Below are positions 1-14,200 of a stretch of DNA of 64,000 nucleotides, piece by piece. Numbering within the stretch: position 1 is the first letter of the stretch; the number at the start of each line of letters is the position of its first letter. The stretch covers positions 126,957-190,956 of the forward strand of contig VZTG01004479.1 in assembly GCA_013397845.1 (NCBI GenBank), in the 5' to 3' direction. Under the pieces are notes generated by a model. It saw nothing but the letters and a program-made list of their open reading frames with translations. It made no database searches and was not told the DNA's origin. Source of the DNA: Melanocharis versteri (Eukaryota > Chordata > Aves > Passeriformes > Melanocharitidae). A program made the translations under genes and the position numbers.

Positions 1-2152
1 AGTCCAAAAGGCTGTAGATAAGGAACAAAATGTATTATGCATAAATACTGTGTAGTTGTTAAAATCTTGCATTAGAATAATATATTCTTGAAAACTCATG
101 ATGTTCCAAGTTATATTTCTAAAGAGACATTCTGTATTTATACAGTGTGGATGAAAATGAAAACTGAAATCCAATTTAAGCCAGTGCCATGACCTAAATT
201 CAGTGGCTGATACCAAATCCTGACAACTGTTGGCATACTGCATTTGCTTCAAAAATTTTGAAATACAAATCCCCTATAGATGTTGTTTAATGTTTTTTAC
301 AGTGCTGGCTTTATATTGAGCAAATTTTGCAAGAATCACCTTGATATAATTCATATGAAAATATTATTTACAACAAAAAATTACTTAATCCATTCAGCCA
401 TCCCTCTGCTGTCTATCTGCCTATCTTTGTAAATATCCTACATTTATTTTCATGGATGAGTAGCTAGCATTTCAACTTAACGCCTTAAGATAGGCTTGAG
501 TGAATATGGTAAGCCAGTGAGAACTAAGGCCAGATACAGTATTAGACAGGTGTTCCCTACAGACATGTAAGAAACAAAGGTAAGGACAGGAAGTCAAAAC
601 AATGAATCCTTGAATAGCCAGCAATCATTAAAATTCAAAGGAGGATCACTACGGTTTTCAACAAAATAAATCATTAGAATAAGGAGCTTAAAAGGATTAA
701 TGTGATTCTCTATTGAAAGCCTAGTGAATAAGTAAAGCATAGATTCTTCTAAAACACTGTGATACAAGACAGAAAGTACATGGTGAAAAACTGCACATTC
801 GTCAAATAGATACCTCTTGAAAAGGGATCTTCAAATTTGCAAAATTGGAACTAACAAAAGCCCTGCCAGTAGTATCAAAAAACTCCCATACTGATCAAAG
901 AATAGTGCACGTTCCACTAAAGCTAATTTCTCCAATTATTAAGAACTTTTTTAGCAACCTCATTAAAAAAATTAGCAGTGTTTCAACAGAGAAACAATAA
1001 ACTAAACACGCTTTTAATGTCATTAGTACTATTGCAGTTTTATTTGTTATTAACTAGAGTACCATGTGCGTGGTAATTTTGAAAGCTTATAGATAAAGTT
1101 GTGACAAGTAGAACTGTCTTTCCTCAAGAAAGCAGGCAAGGGAGAAGAAAGCATTTGCCTTCTGTGGTATTATTATCAATGAATTGACAACAAAGGAAGT
1201 ATTGTATAATGCGCAAGTGCTGATTCCTGCTTCTGAAGTAACCCTCTAGTTTAATCCACTGTACTTAGTATACTTTTACTCAATAATTTATGAGGTGCAC
1301 TTACGTAAAACTGCCTGCTGCCCTGAGAAGGTAAGCAGTGTTACCATGCAGAAAGAAGAGCAAGCACAAAAGGTCAAGCTACTATTATTGAAATACAAGT
1401 TTCACTTGGAGTTCAGGGCTTTTCTCCTGTTTCAGGAGGTATCTGACTCGGATATCACTTGGAAACTAAATGAAAACTAAACTCCATTTTGAATGGCATA
1501 TTTGGCAGTGTTACTGAATCTTCATCCCTTCCTCAGAAAGCAGTATAACATTCTGCATCTTCAGTACCTACTGCTTCTCTTCTTCTCTTCCATCTTATCC
1601 AAATATTATTCAAAGACATAAAACTGACAGGCAGTTATTAAAACATATGTTTTATGAGATACGATGTTAGATTTCATAACCTATAAATCGGTACAGATTC
1701 AGTTGGACTTGGATGGTTTGTACGAGTGAAAATCCTAAATTAAGATATGAAGATGATGTGAAACAAAGCCTACATACAGAATGGGATGGGATGCCTTTGG
1801 AAAACGCACTAGGAGGTGGACTCGGATTTTTCTATAATAGGCAGAAGGATCCAAACATCTGCTTTGTGTCTAAAGAGCCACATCTTACAGTCCAAATTGG
1901 TCCATTTATTCGTGTAGTGAAATGAACCAATCTTTTAAAGAAACAGAAAAGCACTTTTCTTTGACCTTTATAAAACACAGAGAAGCACTAGAAAACAGCT
2001 GAACATTTTGATTTCAAGCTAATGTTCTGAACAAGAACTCAACCCAAAACCAAGAGTGAGACAAACAGGATTCACTGGAAAAAGTCCAGGAAGGGATACA
2101 AGATAAAAGAGATTTGTTTCTTTTTCCCCCCATAGTTTACATACTGTACTTA

Positions 2153-2196
2153 TTCTTTCTTTCTTTCTTTTTCTTTCTTTTTCTTTTTTTTTTTCT
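2153..2196 (+). repeat. (TTTC)n pyrimidine microsatellite
   Basis: Imperfect run of TTTC units grading into poly-T. On the minus (gene-sense) strand it is a GAAA-type purine tract inside the intron after exon C. Confidence 0.9.
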
Positions 2197-3835
2197 GGAG
2201 TAAAGTCAAGTCATCTGGGAGCATTTTTAAGCAACTGTCTATGGCAGTTATTTGCCTGAGCCTGAAGATAGCGAATTCAGCCTATAGAACATCATCAATA
2301 TTTTTTCAATATGACTGCAATACTTTTAATGCTTTTAGAATATCTGATACATATATTTCAAAAACAGCTTTGTTTTCAAAATTAATGCCTTGCATCTAAA
2401 TGGATTAATTTAGTGATCCCTATTAAATTACTGTTTGGAAGAGGATGCAAGTTACTAAGCCACTAAAAAGATATTCAGAAAAATCAAGAAATTGTAGGAC
2501 TAGAGAGAGGTTAAGATTAAAATGTATCTGTCAGTACTTCCGTGGTATATTTAATACTTCTTTTTTATTCAGAATCTACTTTTCCTGAGCTTAGCAGACC
2601 TTTCTTTCATATCGCCACAGGCAGAACCAGGGAAAGCATGACTTCTGAAATACTGATGCATGTTAAAGATGCAAGAATCATAGAAAAGATTTAATTTTGG
2701 TTGATTAGATGAATCCACCAATTATTAAAAATGAATAAAGTAGGCCATCTGTTTATTGAAAAAGAAAAAAATCCTCCATTAAAAGTACCCATTGCCAACA
2801 AAAATGCTATAATATTAGTTAAAGGGCAGGTAAAAACAGCTGCCTTGATGTAGGTTTATTGGTTAATAAGCTAAAACCATTAGCTATGTAATAACTAAAA
2901 TTACATTAAGAAGTATATTTTGTCTTGGTAAACCGGGAATCAGATATGCAGAGTTGCATGTCTAATCCCTTGAACCCTAAACATATTTCTTAAAATGTGG
3001 ACACCAATTTATTATTTTGAATGAAAATTCATGAGCACCTTTCTCATGAGAAAACCAGTTCGTCTGTGGCATTAATAAATAAAAAGGAATGTGAAGCTAT
3101 TTCCATCAGCCTTTTTCCCCATGTTTAACACGCACTTCCAGTTTGTAGTATTTCTTTGATGGCATAACTCACATGGCATTTAGAAGTACTGTAAACACAC
3201 TGGTACACCTACCAAAAAATTCAGCCAGACAAAAAGTTCCTTCAAGTTTCTGGGTCATAATTTTATGGAACTCTTTTCACATGGTTTTATTATGGAGATA
3301 TAGGAGAATTCAGAGTTATCACCTTAAGAGTTTTAAAACTTCCCTATGTTCTACACATACTTGAAGCCCCCTCTAATGCATTTCTCCCAAAGTCTCATCC
3401 ACGAAGGCCCAATACCCACTGATGACAGGATCTTAGGATCTGGCTTTCATGTTGTGCAGTGGGGCTGTTCATACGTCCCAACAGGACCTGTATGCACTCC
3501 TCCCCAGTTTTGAGGGGATGCTGTATTTCCAGCCAGATTTGCTATAACATTTTGCACGTGCCCTCAACTACTCTTGGGTACCTCTTAGCTCCTGGCTAGC
3601 TGGTGCTCTCCTGCAGTGGATAGTCATTCTTTTCTCTTCCTTTGTTACTTTGGCCATCCTCATGCTAATACACATAAACCCTCCCTATTGCTGTTTTAAC
3701 AACATTACTGTTTTGCAGGAAATCTCCCGTTCTTTACACACCTACTAGAATCACACTATTCTGCAAATACTACCATACCTATCTCAGTTCAGCTATTTCC
3801 TGCGCAAAGTCATCTCTCAAATCTCCTACACATGG

Positions 3836-3860
3836 ACACACACACACACACGCACACACA
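3836..3860 (+). repeat. (CA)n microsatellite
   Basis: About twelve CA dinucleotides with a single G interruption. It is short and may be length-polymorphic. Confidence 0.9.
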
Positions 3861-5801
3861 TCATATAAAAAATTTTTCATTTGCAATAGCTCTTGTTCTC
3901 CCTGTGGACATTCTTCCTTTTCCTAGGTCAAACTTCCACAACAGCTAATGGATAGATACTCCAATTTATGCAAATGGCCCCTTCTCTGTAGAGATCTAGG
4001 TCTCTAGCTAGGTAACGCTACTGTGGAGTTTCTGCCCACGGTTTTTATGCAATAAGGAAATGTTGCATCAACTGTATTTTTAAATAGCTGAAAGGCATTT
4101 CCTTTTCAACACAGCACCTCACAGGGGTTGAACTGAAAGTTTTCCAGCTGAATTTAGTCCCCTCTTGTTTCTACAATGGCTGAATAAGTGGTATTGTATT
4201 GGTCCAATTCCAGCCCTTTGGCCCCTGAAGCCACTGTTGAGCCTCTGAGGCCTGAGATGGCCTTACAGGCCCAGAAAGGCTGCCACAGCACAAAAAAGGT
4301 AGGAAATACTAGTGGATGACCATGACCAGTTCTAAGCATATAATTACAAGTGAAAACAAGTGCATTTAAGAAACTATTTGCTTATCACATATGGTATGTA
4401 GAGTTACAAACTGGATTTCTCTGTGAAGCTTAAAGCTTTACATCCCCTACCCTCAGGAAAATCAGATGTCGATGTGTCTTACATCCCCCTCAATATTCCA
4501 ACCTTAAGCCTTGCTCACATTCAGTGATGGCTGCAAAATAAGGAGCTGGTTTTTAACATGTAGCCCTCAGTGTACATTTATACACATATACACACCAATT
4601 CTGAACAAATTATTTTTATGGTTGGCACTAGCTGCGCTGGCGTGTTTGAGAATCTGACAGATTTCTGCATATGTAATCAAGATCTCAGTAATCCTACATA
4701 ATTAGCCCACATCAACTTTTCTAAAACAGTCATCTTTCTGTATAATAAGAGGGGATGTTTACAAGGCTCATTTATCTTCACAGTTGGTAATTTAATAAAA
4801 CTGTGTTTCCAAGACCTGAACACTGAGTTAACTATTGGAAAGGGGAGTTCTGGAGATGAGGAACTCATGAACACCTTCGCCAATGACTTTTCTGGCATGA
4901 GAAACTGCAGGCAAAAGTTCTACCCTAATTGCCAGTTACAAGGAAACTTCTCAGGATGAGGGTGTATGCAAACAACGAGCACTAGTTGGCTCCTTTCAAC
5001 AGCTTTTGACCCACACTATTATGACCCCACAGGTAGGGTTTTTATGTTCATTTTGGGGTGCTGGTAGCTGGAAGATAATGTTTTCAAAAGACCTTAAAGA
5101 AAAAGTCTTCTTCCAGATCTGCAAGTTTCCTTGATTGTGAAGAAGAGAGGGCAGGAAGAACTCATTTTAGCATAGCCCAGCGATTAACTTGTTCAAAATA
5201 TTAAGAAAGAATGATTTTGCATGCACACTTCTATGTATGATATATGCATGTATATGTGCGTCAACATTAATTAAAGAAAAACAGGTCAAGGAAAAACAGC
5301 CCAAAAAAAAGGGAAAACAGCTAAAATCAATGCTTTCTTGAAGTGCAAAACCTAGATGTTTGAACTATAAGTGAATGGCTTCATATTCATATTTCCTAGT
5401 CACTAGGAGAACAATGATTATAGAGGTCTTGCAGAGATCCTATTACACTATCAAAATTTTTCCTTGGAAGACGTTAAGAAATCAAATGATATGAAGCCAC
5501 TGGAGGAGAAGAGCCTAAAGAAAAAGGACACATTACATCTTTTTAAATCCAGATAACAGATTACTATTAGATAATATTAGGTAGTCCTATGAACAAACCA
5601 TCATTTGGACAAATTATCCAGAACCCATTATTTTTGCATCCATATATTAAAAAAAGAGAGAGAAACATTTTTTCTCTGCCTCTTGGCCTAGGAAGAAAAA
5701 TCCTGGTTAACTAGTTGTAAGAAAAGGTGTATCATGTAAAAAAAAAAAACAACAAAAAACAGATCAGTGAGAATAAAACAACAAAAAGAATAGTTCCCTA
5801 C

Positions 5802-5950
5802 CCATTACTTCCCACTGTGTGAACTTTTGACATATCAGCAAACTCTTCCTTTCGCTTGCTACTACTGTTGTACTGCTCACTGTACAGTTTTAAGGACATC
5901 TGTTCAACAGCATCTCTTTGTGCTTCCAGATAGCATAGCTGAACCTCAGC
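5802..5950 (-). CDS. AKAP6: AKAP6 internal exon C (spectrin-like region)
   Basis: Third AKAP6 exon, 54 kb from exon B. The minus strand reads 49 codons plus two bases. It begins AEVQLCYLEAQRDAVEQMSL, continues KLYSEQYNSSSKRKEEFADM and ends SKVHTVGSN plus a partial Gly. This is the helix leading into the spectrin-like repeat that, in mammalian mAKAP, binds nesprin-1-alpha and holds the scaffold at the nuclear envelope (literature on the family). The Asn-Ser-Ser-Ser-Lys-Arg-Lys stretch is a likely exposed, phosphorylatable loop (inference). The acceptor is a textbook TTTTCTTTTTCTAG|GCT. The donor ATGG|GTAGGG is weaker but keeps the protein frame; reading on hits a stop at once (GGG TAG). A nearby AA|GTAATG could serve as an alternative donor, two codons earlier. 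The next exon must start with one base completing Gly. Confidence 0.92.
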
Positions 5951-8900
5951 CTAGAAAAAGAAAACAAAGAGGGAAAAAAAAACCAGAACATTAAAAAAAT
6001 AATTCAGAAAGAATACATTTAAAACAAATATTTTTGGACTGCAACAGTTTTAACCAAATGATTCACACCATTAATTTTCTCCTTGTATATGGTAGTGAAA
6101 AAGGCTGAACCATTAAGTCAGAGAAAAAGTACAGCGTAATCCCATATGCTAGAAATGAACTATTGAGGTTTCTATCAGAGAATGTGTTATATATTCCATG
6201 AGATGTATATCCAATCAAATGCTGCATAAAAATGTCTGGACATGAATAAAAAAGATATTAGAAACCAAGCACTGTGATAGAACAGGTAGATACATAAAAT
6301 TATATTTCTTACAGGCTTCAAGATTGATATTGTTGACACACTGTCTGTGCTTCATAATTAATGAAAGCCCTATTGGTATAGGTATTTTTTCCTTTGAATA
6401 GTAAGCGTAAACAAACCCAAGCAGACTGGCATTATTCACATTCCCCTTTCCTGTATCTGGCACAGATTGATTACTCAGCAATTTTAATTGCAAGGAAAAA
6501 GGCAATAAGTGAGATGTGCTGTTTTCCATCAGATTGTGCCTGTCCAGAAGAATGTCGAAAAATATTTGGCATCATAACTTATTGAATAGACACTTTATTT
6601 ATTTCAGCTGTGCTGATCAGTATGCTTCTGAGGCTCAGAGAACCAGATGACACAAGGATAAAATCTGATGTTTGCCACACTTGCCCCTAGGAACAGTAGA
6701 AAGAACAGAGTGTAGAGTAAGTTCAAAAGCACTTTGGGGCTGATATGCCATTGTTTTCTTTTAATATATTTCATTGAAAGAAAAACACATTACAAATTCT
6801 GATAATGCTTCAAAAATCGCTACTTCTGTGTAACTACATACTTTTATTTCCATTAGGAGTGGAATGCCTGCTTAACTATTTGGTGCTACGGCAGTAAATG
6901 CAAATGGCATGGCAGAAATTTTGTATAAGGGCTCTCCTGTATTTTCTGCTGTGGGAGGCAGGGAAGTGAAGAGTTTATTTGTTTGCTGACAGCACAGCAG
7001 AATTACCAATCTATGGAACAATGCCAGTCATAAAGAGAAAGCAGTGAAAGGGCTAGAGAGAAGGGTAGTCTGTAAAACACAGGAAAAATGCAAGAAAGTG
7101 AAGGGAAACAGGCAGTGAAGAATGTCAGTAGGGAAAGTCTGAAAGAAAGCTGGAATGTCTTTATAAGCTAGTGGTAATAACGGTTCCTATATTTGCTTAG
7201 GCCTTGCCTTGGTGTAATTTTTGCTGAAAAATAATGTAAGTGATTTGGAAATTCCATTTCCTTTTAAAATTTCTCATTCAAACTTTTATAGCTTTCTCTC
7301 TCAGCTGCTTCTTACAGTGAAAATAGTTATGTTTTTCAATAAATCCCAGTATGTTTTTGAGAAGTTTAAAAACAAAGCAACACGCAAAACAAAACCCCAG
7401 AAAATGCCAGCAATTTTCCAAGGAGATAGAAGATAAAAATCGAGCTAATCCATGCAGATCTTTCACTGGGTATTTAAATATAATTCAAGGTTTTCATACC
7501 TATTTTTAAATAGTGGAAAATTAAACCACAAAAGGTTACCAGTGAAGAAACATTATCGAAACTAGCTGGGACTGTCCCATTAGATTAAAATGTTAAGCTT
7601 TGAGAAAGCTGTAAAAGTACTCTGCTTTCTCATAAACTATAATTAAAATTGCCATTAATATAACTCAGAAACAACTAAGGCAGCAAATAAACAAACTGTA
7701 TCACTTTCTTTTTCCCCCTCCACCCCCAAGTACATTTTCTTCTGAACTGATAAACAGTCCTCTTCCACAGCATACAGAGGTTCCTGGACAAATTTCTTTT
7801 TCTGGAAGGATTCTTCACCAGTAAGGATAGTCTTTTAGCAGAGTATTTTGTATTGTCCACATAAAGCTATGAACATATTCTTTTTATTTATTCTTACCAC
7901 AAAGCAGTAATCCACTATATCCTTTTAATTTTCATTATAGTTGACATGACACTTTCAGTCTAAAACCTTGTTGCCAGTGACCAGTAAATTTCTAAAACAA
8001 TTAGGTCTATCAATTAAAATCTGTGAGTGTTTTAAGCCTAGAGGTGAAATCTTGTGGAAAACGTGAAGCAAAAAAATCCCTGATTTTCAGGACAGGTTTG
8101 TAAATCGAGATAAATAATTCCTACTTTTTAGCTATGGGTTTTGGCTGGAGTTTAGGTAGAGGATTTGGGATTTTCTTGGCTGTTTCTGAAATTGTGTTCA
8201 CAACCTTCCTTCTCCCCTCCCACCCCAAGACTCAAAAAGAGGGAGTTCACTTGCAGCCTAAGCTCTGGAACATCACATCTCATAATTAAAACTGAGCTAT
8301 ATGAACACAGGCTACTTCTCAAATAGCACAACTATCCCAATAATTTAGATACTTCTTTCCCCTTGTATTTTCTAATCCCCCACCCTACAATTTCCTCTAT
8401 ATTTTAAAATAAAAAATGTTAAAAATAAAAGCAACAACTTTTCACAGGTTGGTAATGCTATGTTTACTTGCAAAAATATTTGTAGGCAAATCAATAATGA
8501 ATATGGAAAATGGGAGAAGAAAAAGACAGACTAAATAGAATAGTGGGGGAAAGGAAAAACAGGATGTAAAGGGCAGGTAAATATATGAAGAGGGATAAAT
8601 AAGAATCCACTATTTCTTCCTTGCAGCTATAAGGCCCTCTAGGACTAAGGATTATGAACTCCATCAACATCATATTCTACAAAGCCTGAACACAACCCAG
8701 TTCTTGCACTTCAGAAATATGATCCCTCTATAAATCAACTATTTTATTTTTAAACCCAATTTCTACCTTCAATGTTTGTGAACAATTACAGCAACTCAAA
8801 TTCAGACAGCATAGAACTTCAGATGGATCTCTCTGATTTCTTTTCTCTATATATTCATCTATCTCACTGTTGTACTTAAGCACTTTTTTTGTCTCTGTTA

Positions 8901-11141
8901 AACTGATATCAACTGAAAATCCAAAGAGGCTTTGAAGACCTTGAGTAGGTATTGATCAGTTTAAGTCCCAAAAAACTACATTCTACAGAATCTGAGTTAA
9001 CAAGTACAAGGCACAATATAGAAAAAAGTACACAGCACAGATATGCAATAAACCTACTGCAGTTTATTTTCAACTTAAAATCTTTAGTGGCAATGAAGGA
9101 CTAGTTTTGCAGTATTCTGGGAGAATAAAGCAACAACTTTATAAATTCCTAATAAAATATAGAAAAGCTACTTGATTTACATTTAAACCTACATTGTGTG
9201 CATTTTCAGATTGCCCTACATATACTTTTTAAATACATAACAGAAATTTCAGGAACAATCTCTATAACAAACACACCTGTATGGACACAGATATCTAGCA
9301 AATCCTCAAAAAGTCTACTGGGATATGCGTCGTCCCAAATACAACTGATAGAAACTGGGTGGGAAGTAATCATTCATTTACTCCTAGTGCCCCATCTTAG
9401 AACTGAAATTCAGTTCCTTCTTTCTTTCTGAGGATGCAGTACATCAGAATATGTGAAAAATTGAACATAGAGAAAAAAAATGCCAAGGAATTATACTCAG
9501 CAGTAGTTTTCCACTTCATGGTCCTCTTCTAAGTGACCATTTTTGCAGTAAGAAGACAATAAAGTTGCTGATGATGGTCTTGTTACACACTTCTAGAGAT
9601 TCTCTATCTACTAGGTTGGATTGAGTTTAAAACATTCTCTTGTAAATTAAACTGAAATATTTCCAATAATCAAATGACAAAATTCTCCCATTTTCCTGAG
9701 CCTGTAGGAACCAATCTCTAAACTAGACTATGAAAAAACTGTAGTCTGGGGAAAAACAGTGAAAAAAATCTAGACTAGTGCCGAATATTCAGTTCTAGTG
9801 ATTGATTAATAATGGTAAATAATTTCAAGGCTATTTTCTAAAGCTCATTTTCTAAAAATCAAGAACTTATAAACTTACAAAAGGGGGAGCCTGGGGTGCA
9901 AATCTGTTCCTTAAGACTGGCTTTGCATGACAACGTAAAATGTCCTTTACTATACAGATCACTTATATAGCATGAAGGAGTAATCAGTGACAATACAAAT
10001 CAATGAGAATACATTGCATTTCTTGTTAGACCTACATGTTAGAATGACCTTATTCTGAAGTGGAGAAAGACAAGGGATAATGACTCTTACTGTGGGAGGA
10101 AGGAGATTGAAAGGTTATATTGTATACAGAGTGTCAAACGAGAGACTCAAAATTTACACCAATGTAAACCGGACATATGAACTCAGAGCTAGTGTTTTTT
10201 GGCTGCAGTTTTTTTTATTTTGGAATGTACTAGAATAAATATCATTGATTTGGTGTTGAAAGAAAAGCGTCTTCCAGGGAGCACAAGCCATTTGTTATGA
10301 ACTATGTTACTGTAGGCAAACCATTCTGTGTTTTAGATATACAAATTATATATAACACATTCAGTTGAATTTAAATTATGAAAGTATCCTATCTTGCATT
10401 ACCCTTTCTCTACAGTTCTGTAGAGAAACTTTACTTCTGCCACACTACACTGTACTTAGTGAGAATTGTACAAGAAATACAGTCAGTTCAGTTCCTCTGC
10501 CATTATTTGAACTTAAGCTAGATAAAAACAGTCTCTGAAATTAGAGCAGAAAATCCAGTTTCTGCCAACAAGGAGGTGGTCAGATGCATATAGACTTAGA
10601 ATACTCACCCACATGTTTATTTTAAAGAAGTTCAAACTCAGATGTCCCATTTTAAAAGGATGTACATTCCAGCTTGTCACTCTGTATATCTGCAACTGGT
10701 GAAATTTCTTGAGATTTAAAATTGAGAATAACATCTCTCCAGAATTAAGTTGATCAGAGAAGCATTTATGTGCTTAAATACTCAAGCATTTTTTGTTGTT
10801 TTCTGTCACAATGTTCTGACTACTTCTCCACATTATTAAGTTGTGGAGAAGGCTTTATTACAGAATGCAAAAAATACCCTGACTCTGTCACAGTACAGCT
10901 ACTGAATAAAATTATGTTGAGAAGTATATGGCTCAAAATATTTCCTATGAAGATGTAGATTACAGAAAGCATTCTTCAGCAGGTGAGAGTTTGTCCAAAA
11001 ACTCCGTAAAGACAGACTTGATCATCCATCACGCCATCCCTACACCTGGCCAACAGGTCTTCTGCTGATGAAAATACCTAAGGGAGCAGGAATGCTTTCA
11101 AGGAGTCACACCAGCATTTTAAAAGGCATTGTACAAGAGAA

Positions 11142-11203
11142 ACATAGGATAATTTAGGTTGGAAATGCCTTTAAGATCGTTGAGCCATCTTTGGCAGCAT
11201 TAG
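11142..11203 (-). mobile_element. CR1 LINE 3'-end fragment
   Basis: The plus strand contains ATTTAGGTTGGAAATGCCTT followed by TAAGATCGTTGAG. This is the reverse complement of the conserved 3' end of bird CR1 retrotransposons, so the element lies on the minus strand. Only some 50-60 bases match. To the right the similarity fades quickly around 11190-11210, so it is a heavily 5'-truncated, diverged copy. No reverse transcriptase sequence remains. The terminal octamer repeats of CR1 are not intact here. Confidence 0.75.
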
Positions 11204-14200
11204 GCTTCTTGAACTTCAAGTGACTGCTTCTACTCTAGGTGTAGGAATTTGTTTTTCTGTCCTTACTCTGCGTAATTAAAACACGGACCTTGCTGCTATT
11301 GAATACTTTCTTAGTCTGTTACACTTCCTGCTTTTGGCTTCCTTGACTCTTCATCTTGCACACCCTCTTCAGGACTGAACCAGATTTTAAAAAAAAATTC
11401 CTCTATAATGAAATATGTTTACTACGAGCTGAATATTTGAGAGTCCTATTGCAAAGGACACGCTGTGTTTTGATCATGCAGGAAATGAATTCTGTTAATC
11501 AGGGCATGCTTGTTACCAGTTAAAATCTTAGCTAAGTGTTGCTATCGCCAATAATCTCAGAAATGTTTTTATATCAAGAATAATGTTATCACTTTGTTTT
11601 TCAGTGTGCTAAAACCACAACCATGTGAAACCTCCACAAAGAATGAGCAAAATTACAAGGCAACAACATTTTTACATATTAAGGTACTTAAACTCATTGC
11701 AAAGTTTAAGTAACAGCACAGTGAATTTTGGGTCCATCCACAGGAGCCATAAAATGAAATTTTAGATAGGTAGGGCTGTACTACAGCAAGCAGAACTCCA
11801 GGCAGCTCTCAGAGCCACGAGAAGTAATGGGGAGAGGGGTGAGGGGGAAGCCTATAAAATAAGAGTAATACCTTTTTGCAAGGTTTCCCTTGGCTTTCAG
11901 AAATCCATGACCTGTGACTTTAGGACTGTGGAGTGCAAATGCAATTAGCAGTGTGGCCTCAGCAGCATTGTCTGACCAAATCCATGAAATGCCATGATCA
12001 TGATGCTAATATAAAATCTGCACCTCTTGTGTCTTTATTCCTGACTATTCACCTGCCTTTCATTCTATTCAGTGTAACATTAAACACAACACAAGAGCAT
12101 GGCATGCCCTGTGCATTATACAGATCTCAGCTATGTACCCAGAGAAGTTGCCTCATCACAAATATCAAAAATCATGCAAGAAAAGTATAAAAGAATTGAC
12201 CTCTCCAGTGGTTAACTAAGACTGAATAGTATCTGACAACAGCATCCCAAAATTGCCAGGTGAAAAAAAAGTTCTTGTAAGAATGGAAATTATACAAAGG
12301 CCAGGATCCTTTTCTACTTTTCTTGTCTTGCAGGTCTGCATCTCCAGCCTGCAGAAAGAGAGCGACAGAGAGTCTAATAATCGGGAACCACACAGAGAAC
12401 AGGCTTGCTCTGACAGTGGAAAGGGCTGGGATGACAGAACAGTGCTTGCTAAAACCATGCAGAAGACACAAATTAACAAGGACGTAGATCCAGCCAAACC
12501 CATCGACATAACAGAGTGCATTTCTTTGTAGCTGCCATATGCCTTCCATCTCCTTCAGTGACACCTCTTCATATGCCACAACAACTGTAAACCCAAACAG
12601 TCCCATTCTTATAAACCCAGAATTTGTCCCATTAAATTAGCAATTCATCAACACAACCTTGGTTTCTTCCCTGTCAGGAAGAGAAAAACTTGTTATAGGA
12701 GGCCAGAACATAAATACGCTGTAAATTAAGAAAGTTGAAAACCTTTCTGGGTCAGCCTGAAGACCCTCAAACAGTCAAGAAGAGGAAAGACTAGTCATGC
12801 ACAGAAAGTCTATTTTCAAAGTGCCAAAATTATAAACTTAATCTTACTTAATTAAAACTTCTATTATTTGCACTGTTCTTATTGCTCCTACCACTTTCTG
12901 TGTTTGCACTTCTAGAGCAATGAAGTGCCCTAAAAAGAGATGGTTGAAGAGTATGCCTACCATCCAACGCACGCACACTTCTAAAAGTCATGCTTCTCTG
13001 TAAGGCTTCTGTACCAACTCACACGGACTAGCAATGCACCTAGCTCAGTTCATAGGGCTTGGCATTCAAAACGGCCACGCTCCTAAGTCTAAAGGTACCC
13101 AGGTTCAGAATTTGGGACAGCACACTTGTGCAAGAGAAATTCCAGAGTGCTGGAGCACATTCCACCTCCCCGTGTTCCCACAGCAGATTGACACATACAT
13201 GTCTACTTAAAAATAGTGAGGAAAGGTAAGTCTCTCAAAACCAACACTTCCTGTGGAAAACTATCCAAAACATCCCAGGAAGGCATGGCAGAGCTAACAT
13301 AAATATTTTACGGCCTTTTCCTTGGAAATTTTGCTCAGAAATCTACTTTCTGCATATTTTGGAGAAACCTCTTTTCTCCCCCAGCTGAAGGCTGTAATGA
13401 CCTACAGTGAGGTAAAACCGGATGACTTATTTGTAGAAATGGTTTCCAAGTTGCCTGAATTTAATGCGTTGAAAAATCTCACTTGGAAGCAAATAGAAGG
13501 CAATTGCTTACTTCTTTAAGTGTAAGATGCATTGTACGAATCTGAAATTACTTTGGTGATACACACTGAGTTTTAATTAATTTTACCATACTGTACTAGT
13601 AGTACATAAACAGCTTGATTTTTTCCCTAGTAGCTCCATTTTAAACTTCTATATGCTCGAGAAATGTTACATATTTATTAACCTAATCATTACAAATATA
13701 TGTGGGTGCTTAACAACTAGTTCCAAAATATCCTAGACATATCAACTCAAAAAATTGCAGAAGTTTTGACCTAAAATCTTCTTTTGATTCAATGTTTTGA
13801 GCCAAATATTTTGAGAGGTTCAATAGTGCCAAACATTTTGAAGTCAAAACTCCTACACAGAGTGTACCTCAAAGACACTCATTGAATGCTTCTTTAACTT
13901 GTTCTGAAATTGAAGGAGATTCTTTCCATGCCTTGACAGTCTATTTGATGTTATGTTACCCCTAGAGATATGAATGTTTTCTTACTACACACTTTTTTTT
14001 CCTCCTACAGGGAGAAATTACAGGGTATTTTTATCAGCTTTTTAGATATTGAACTATTAATAACATAAAATTGTGCAATATGAGCACATGACACTGTCTC
14101 CACTGCACGATTAAGTAAGAATAGTCAGACTCTGAAGGAGGAGATGTCAATTAATGTCAGTTAGTTTATTTGATAATAGCAGGGAAATGCAGGCTAAGTA

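Larger units (their letters stand above)
1..5801 (-). other. AKAP6: AKAP6 intron downstream of exon C (3' end outside window)
   Basis: Start of the intron following exon C; its acceptor is not in the window. It is AT-rich and contains a pyrimidine (TTTC)n tract near 2.15 kb, a (CA)n run near 3.84 kb and a 12-base A run at 5738-5749. A somewhat GC-richer stretch at about 3.37-3.83 kb looks like single-copy sequence or an old unrecognised repeat. A 70-codon open frame on the plus strand at 1713-1925 has no family I know and no supporting splice signals. I see no other gene. Confidence 0.75.

Noticed and set aside
1713..1925. 70-codon plus-strand frame with balanced composition, including a Gly-rich ALGGGLGFFYN
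   Set aside because: Looks more protein-like than most, but I cannot match it to a family, and there is no acceptor, donor, promoter or poly-A context. Left as intron.
2677..2700. AATCATAGAA-type sequence resembling the CR1 3' end
   Set aside because: Only about ten bases match and the flanks do not continue the CR1 similarity. The same applies to CATAGAATGG near 43948.
6215..6585. Overlapping 104-codon minus and 63-codon plus frames just upstream of exon C in genomic order
   Set aside because: The minus frame is not the AKAP6 frame, has no splice sites and lies within the intron.
12172..12606. 144-codon open frame on the minus strand, the longest in the window
   Set aside because: No recognisable domain; overlapping open frames of similar length occur on both strands. 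Its Phe/Tyr/Trp-rich composition is what translated AT-rich intron gives. No splice sites join it to the AKAP6 frame.
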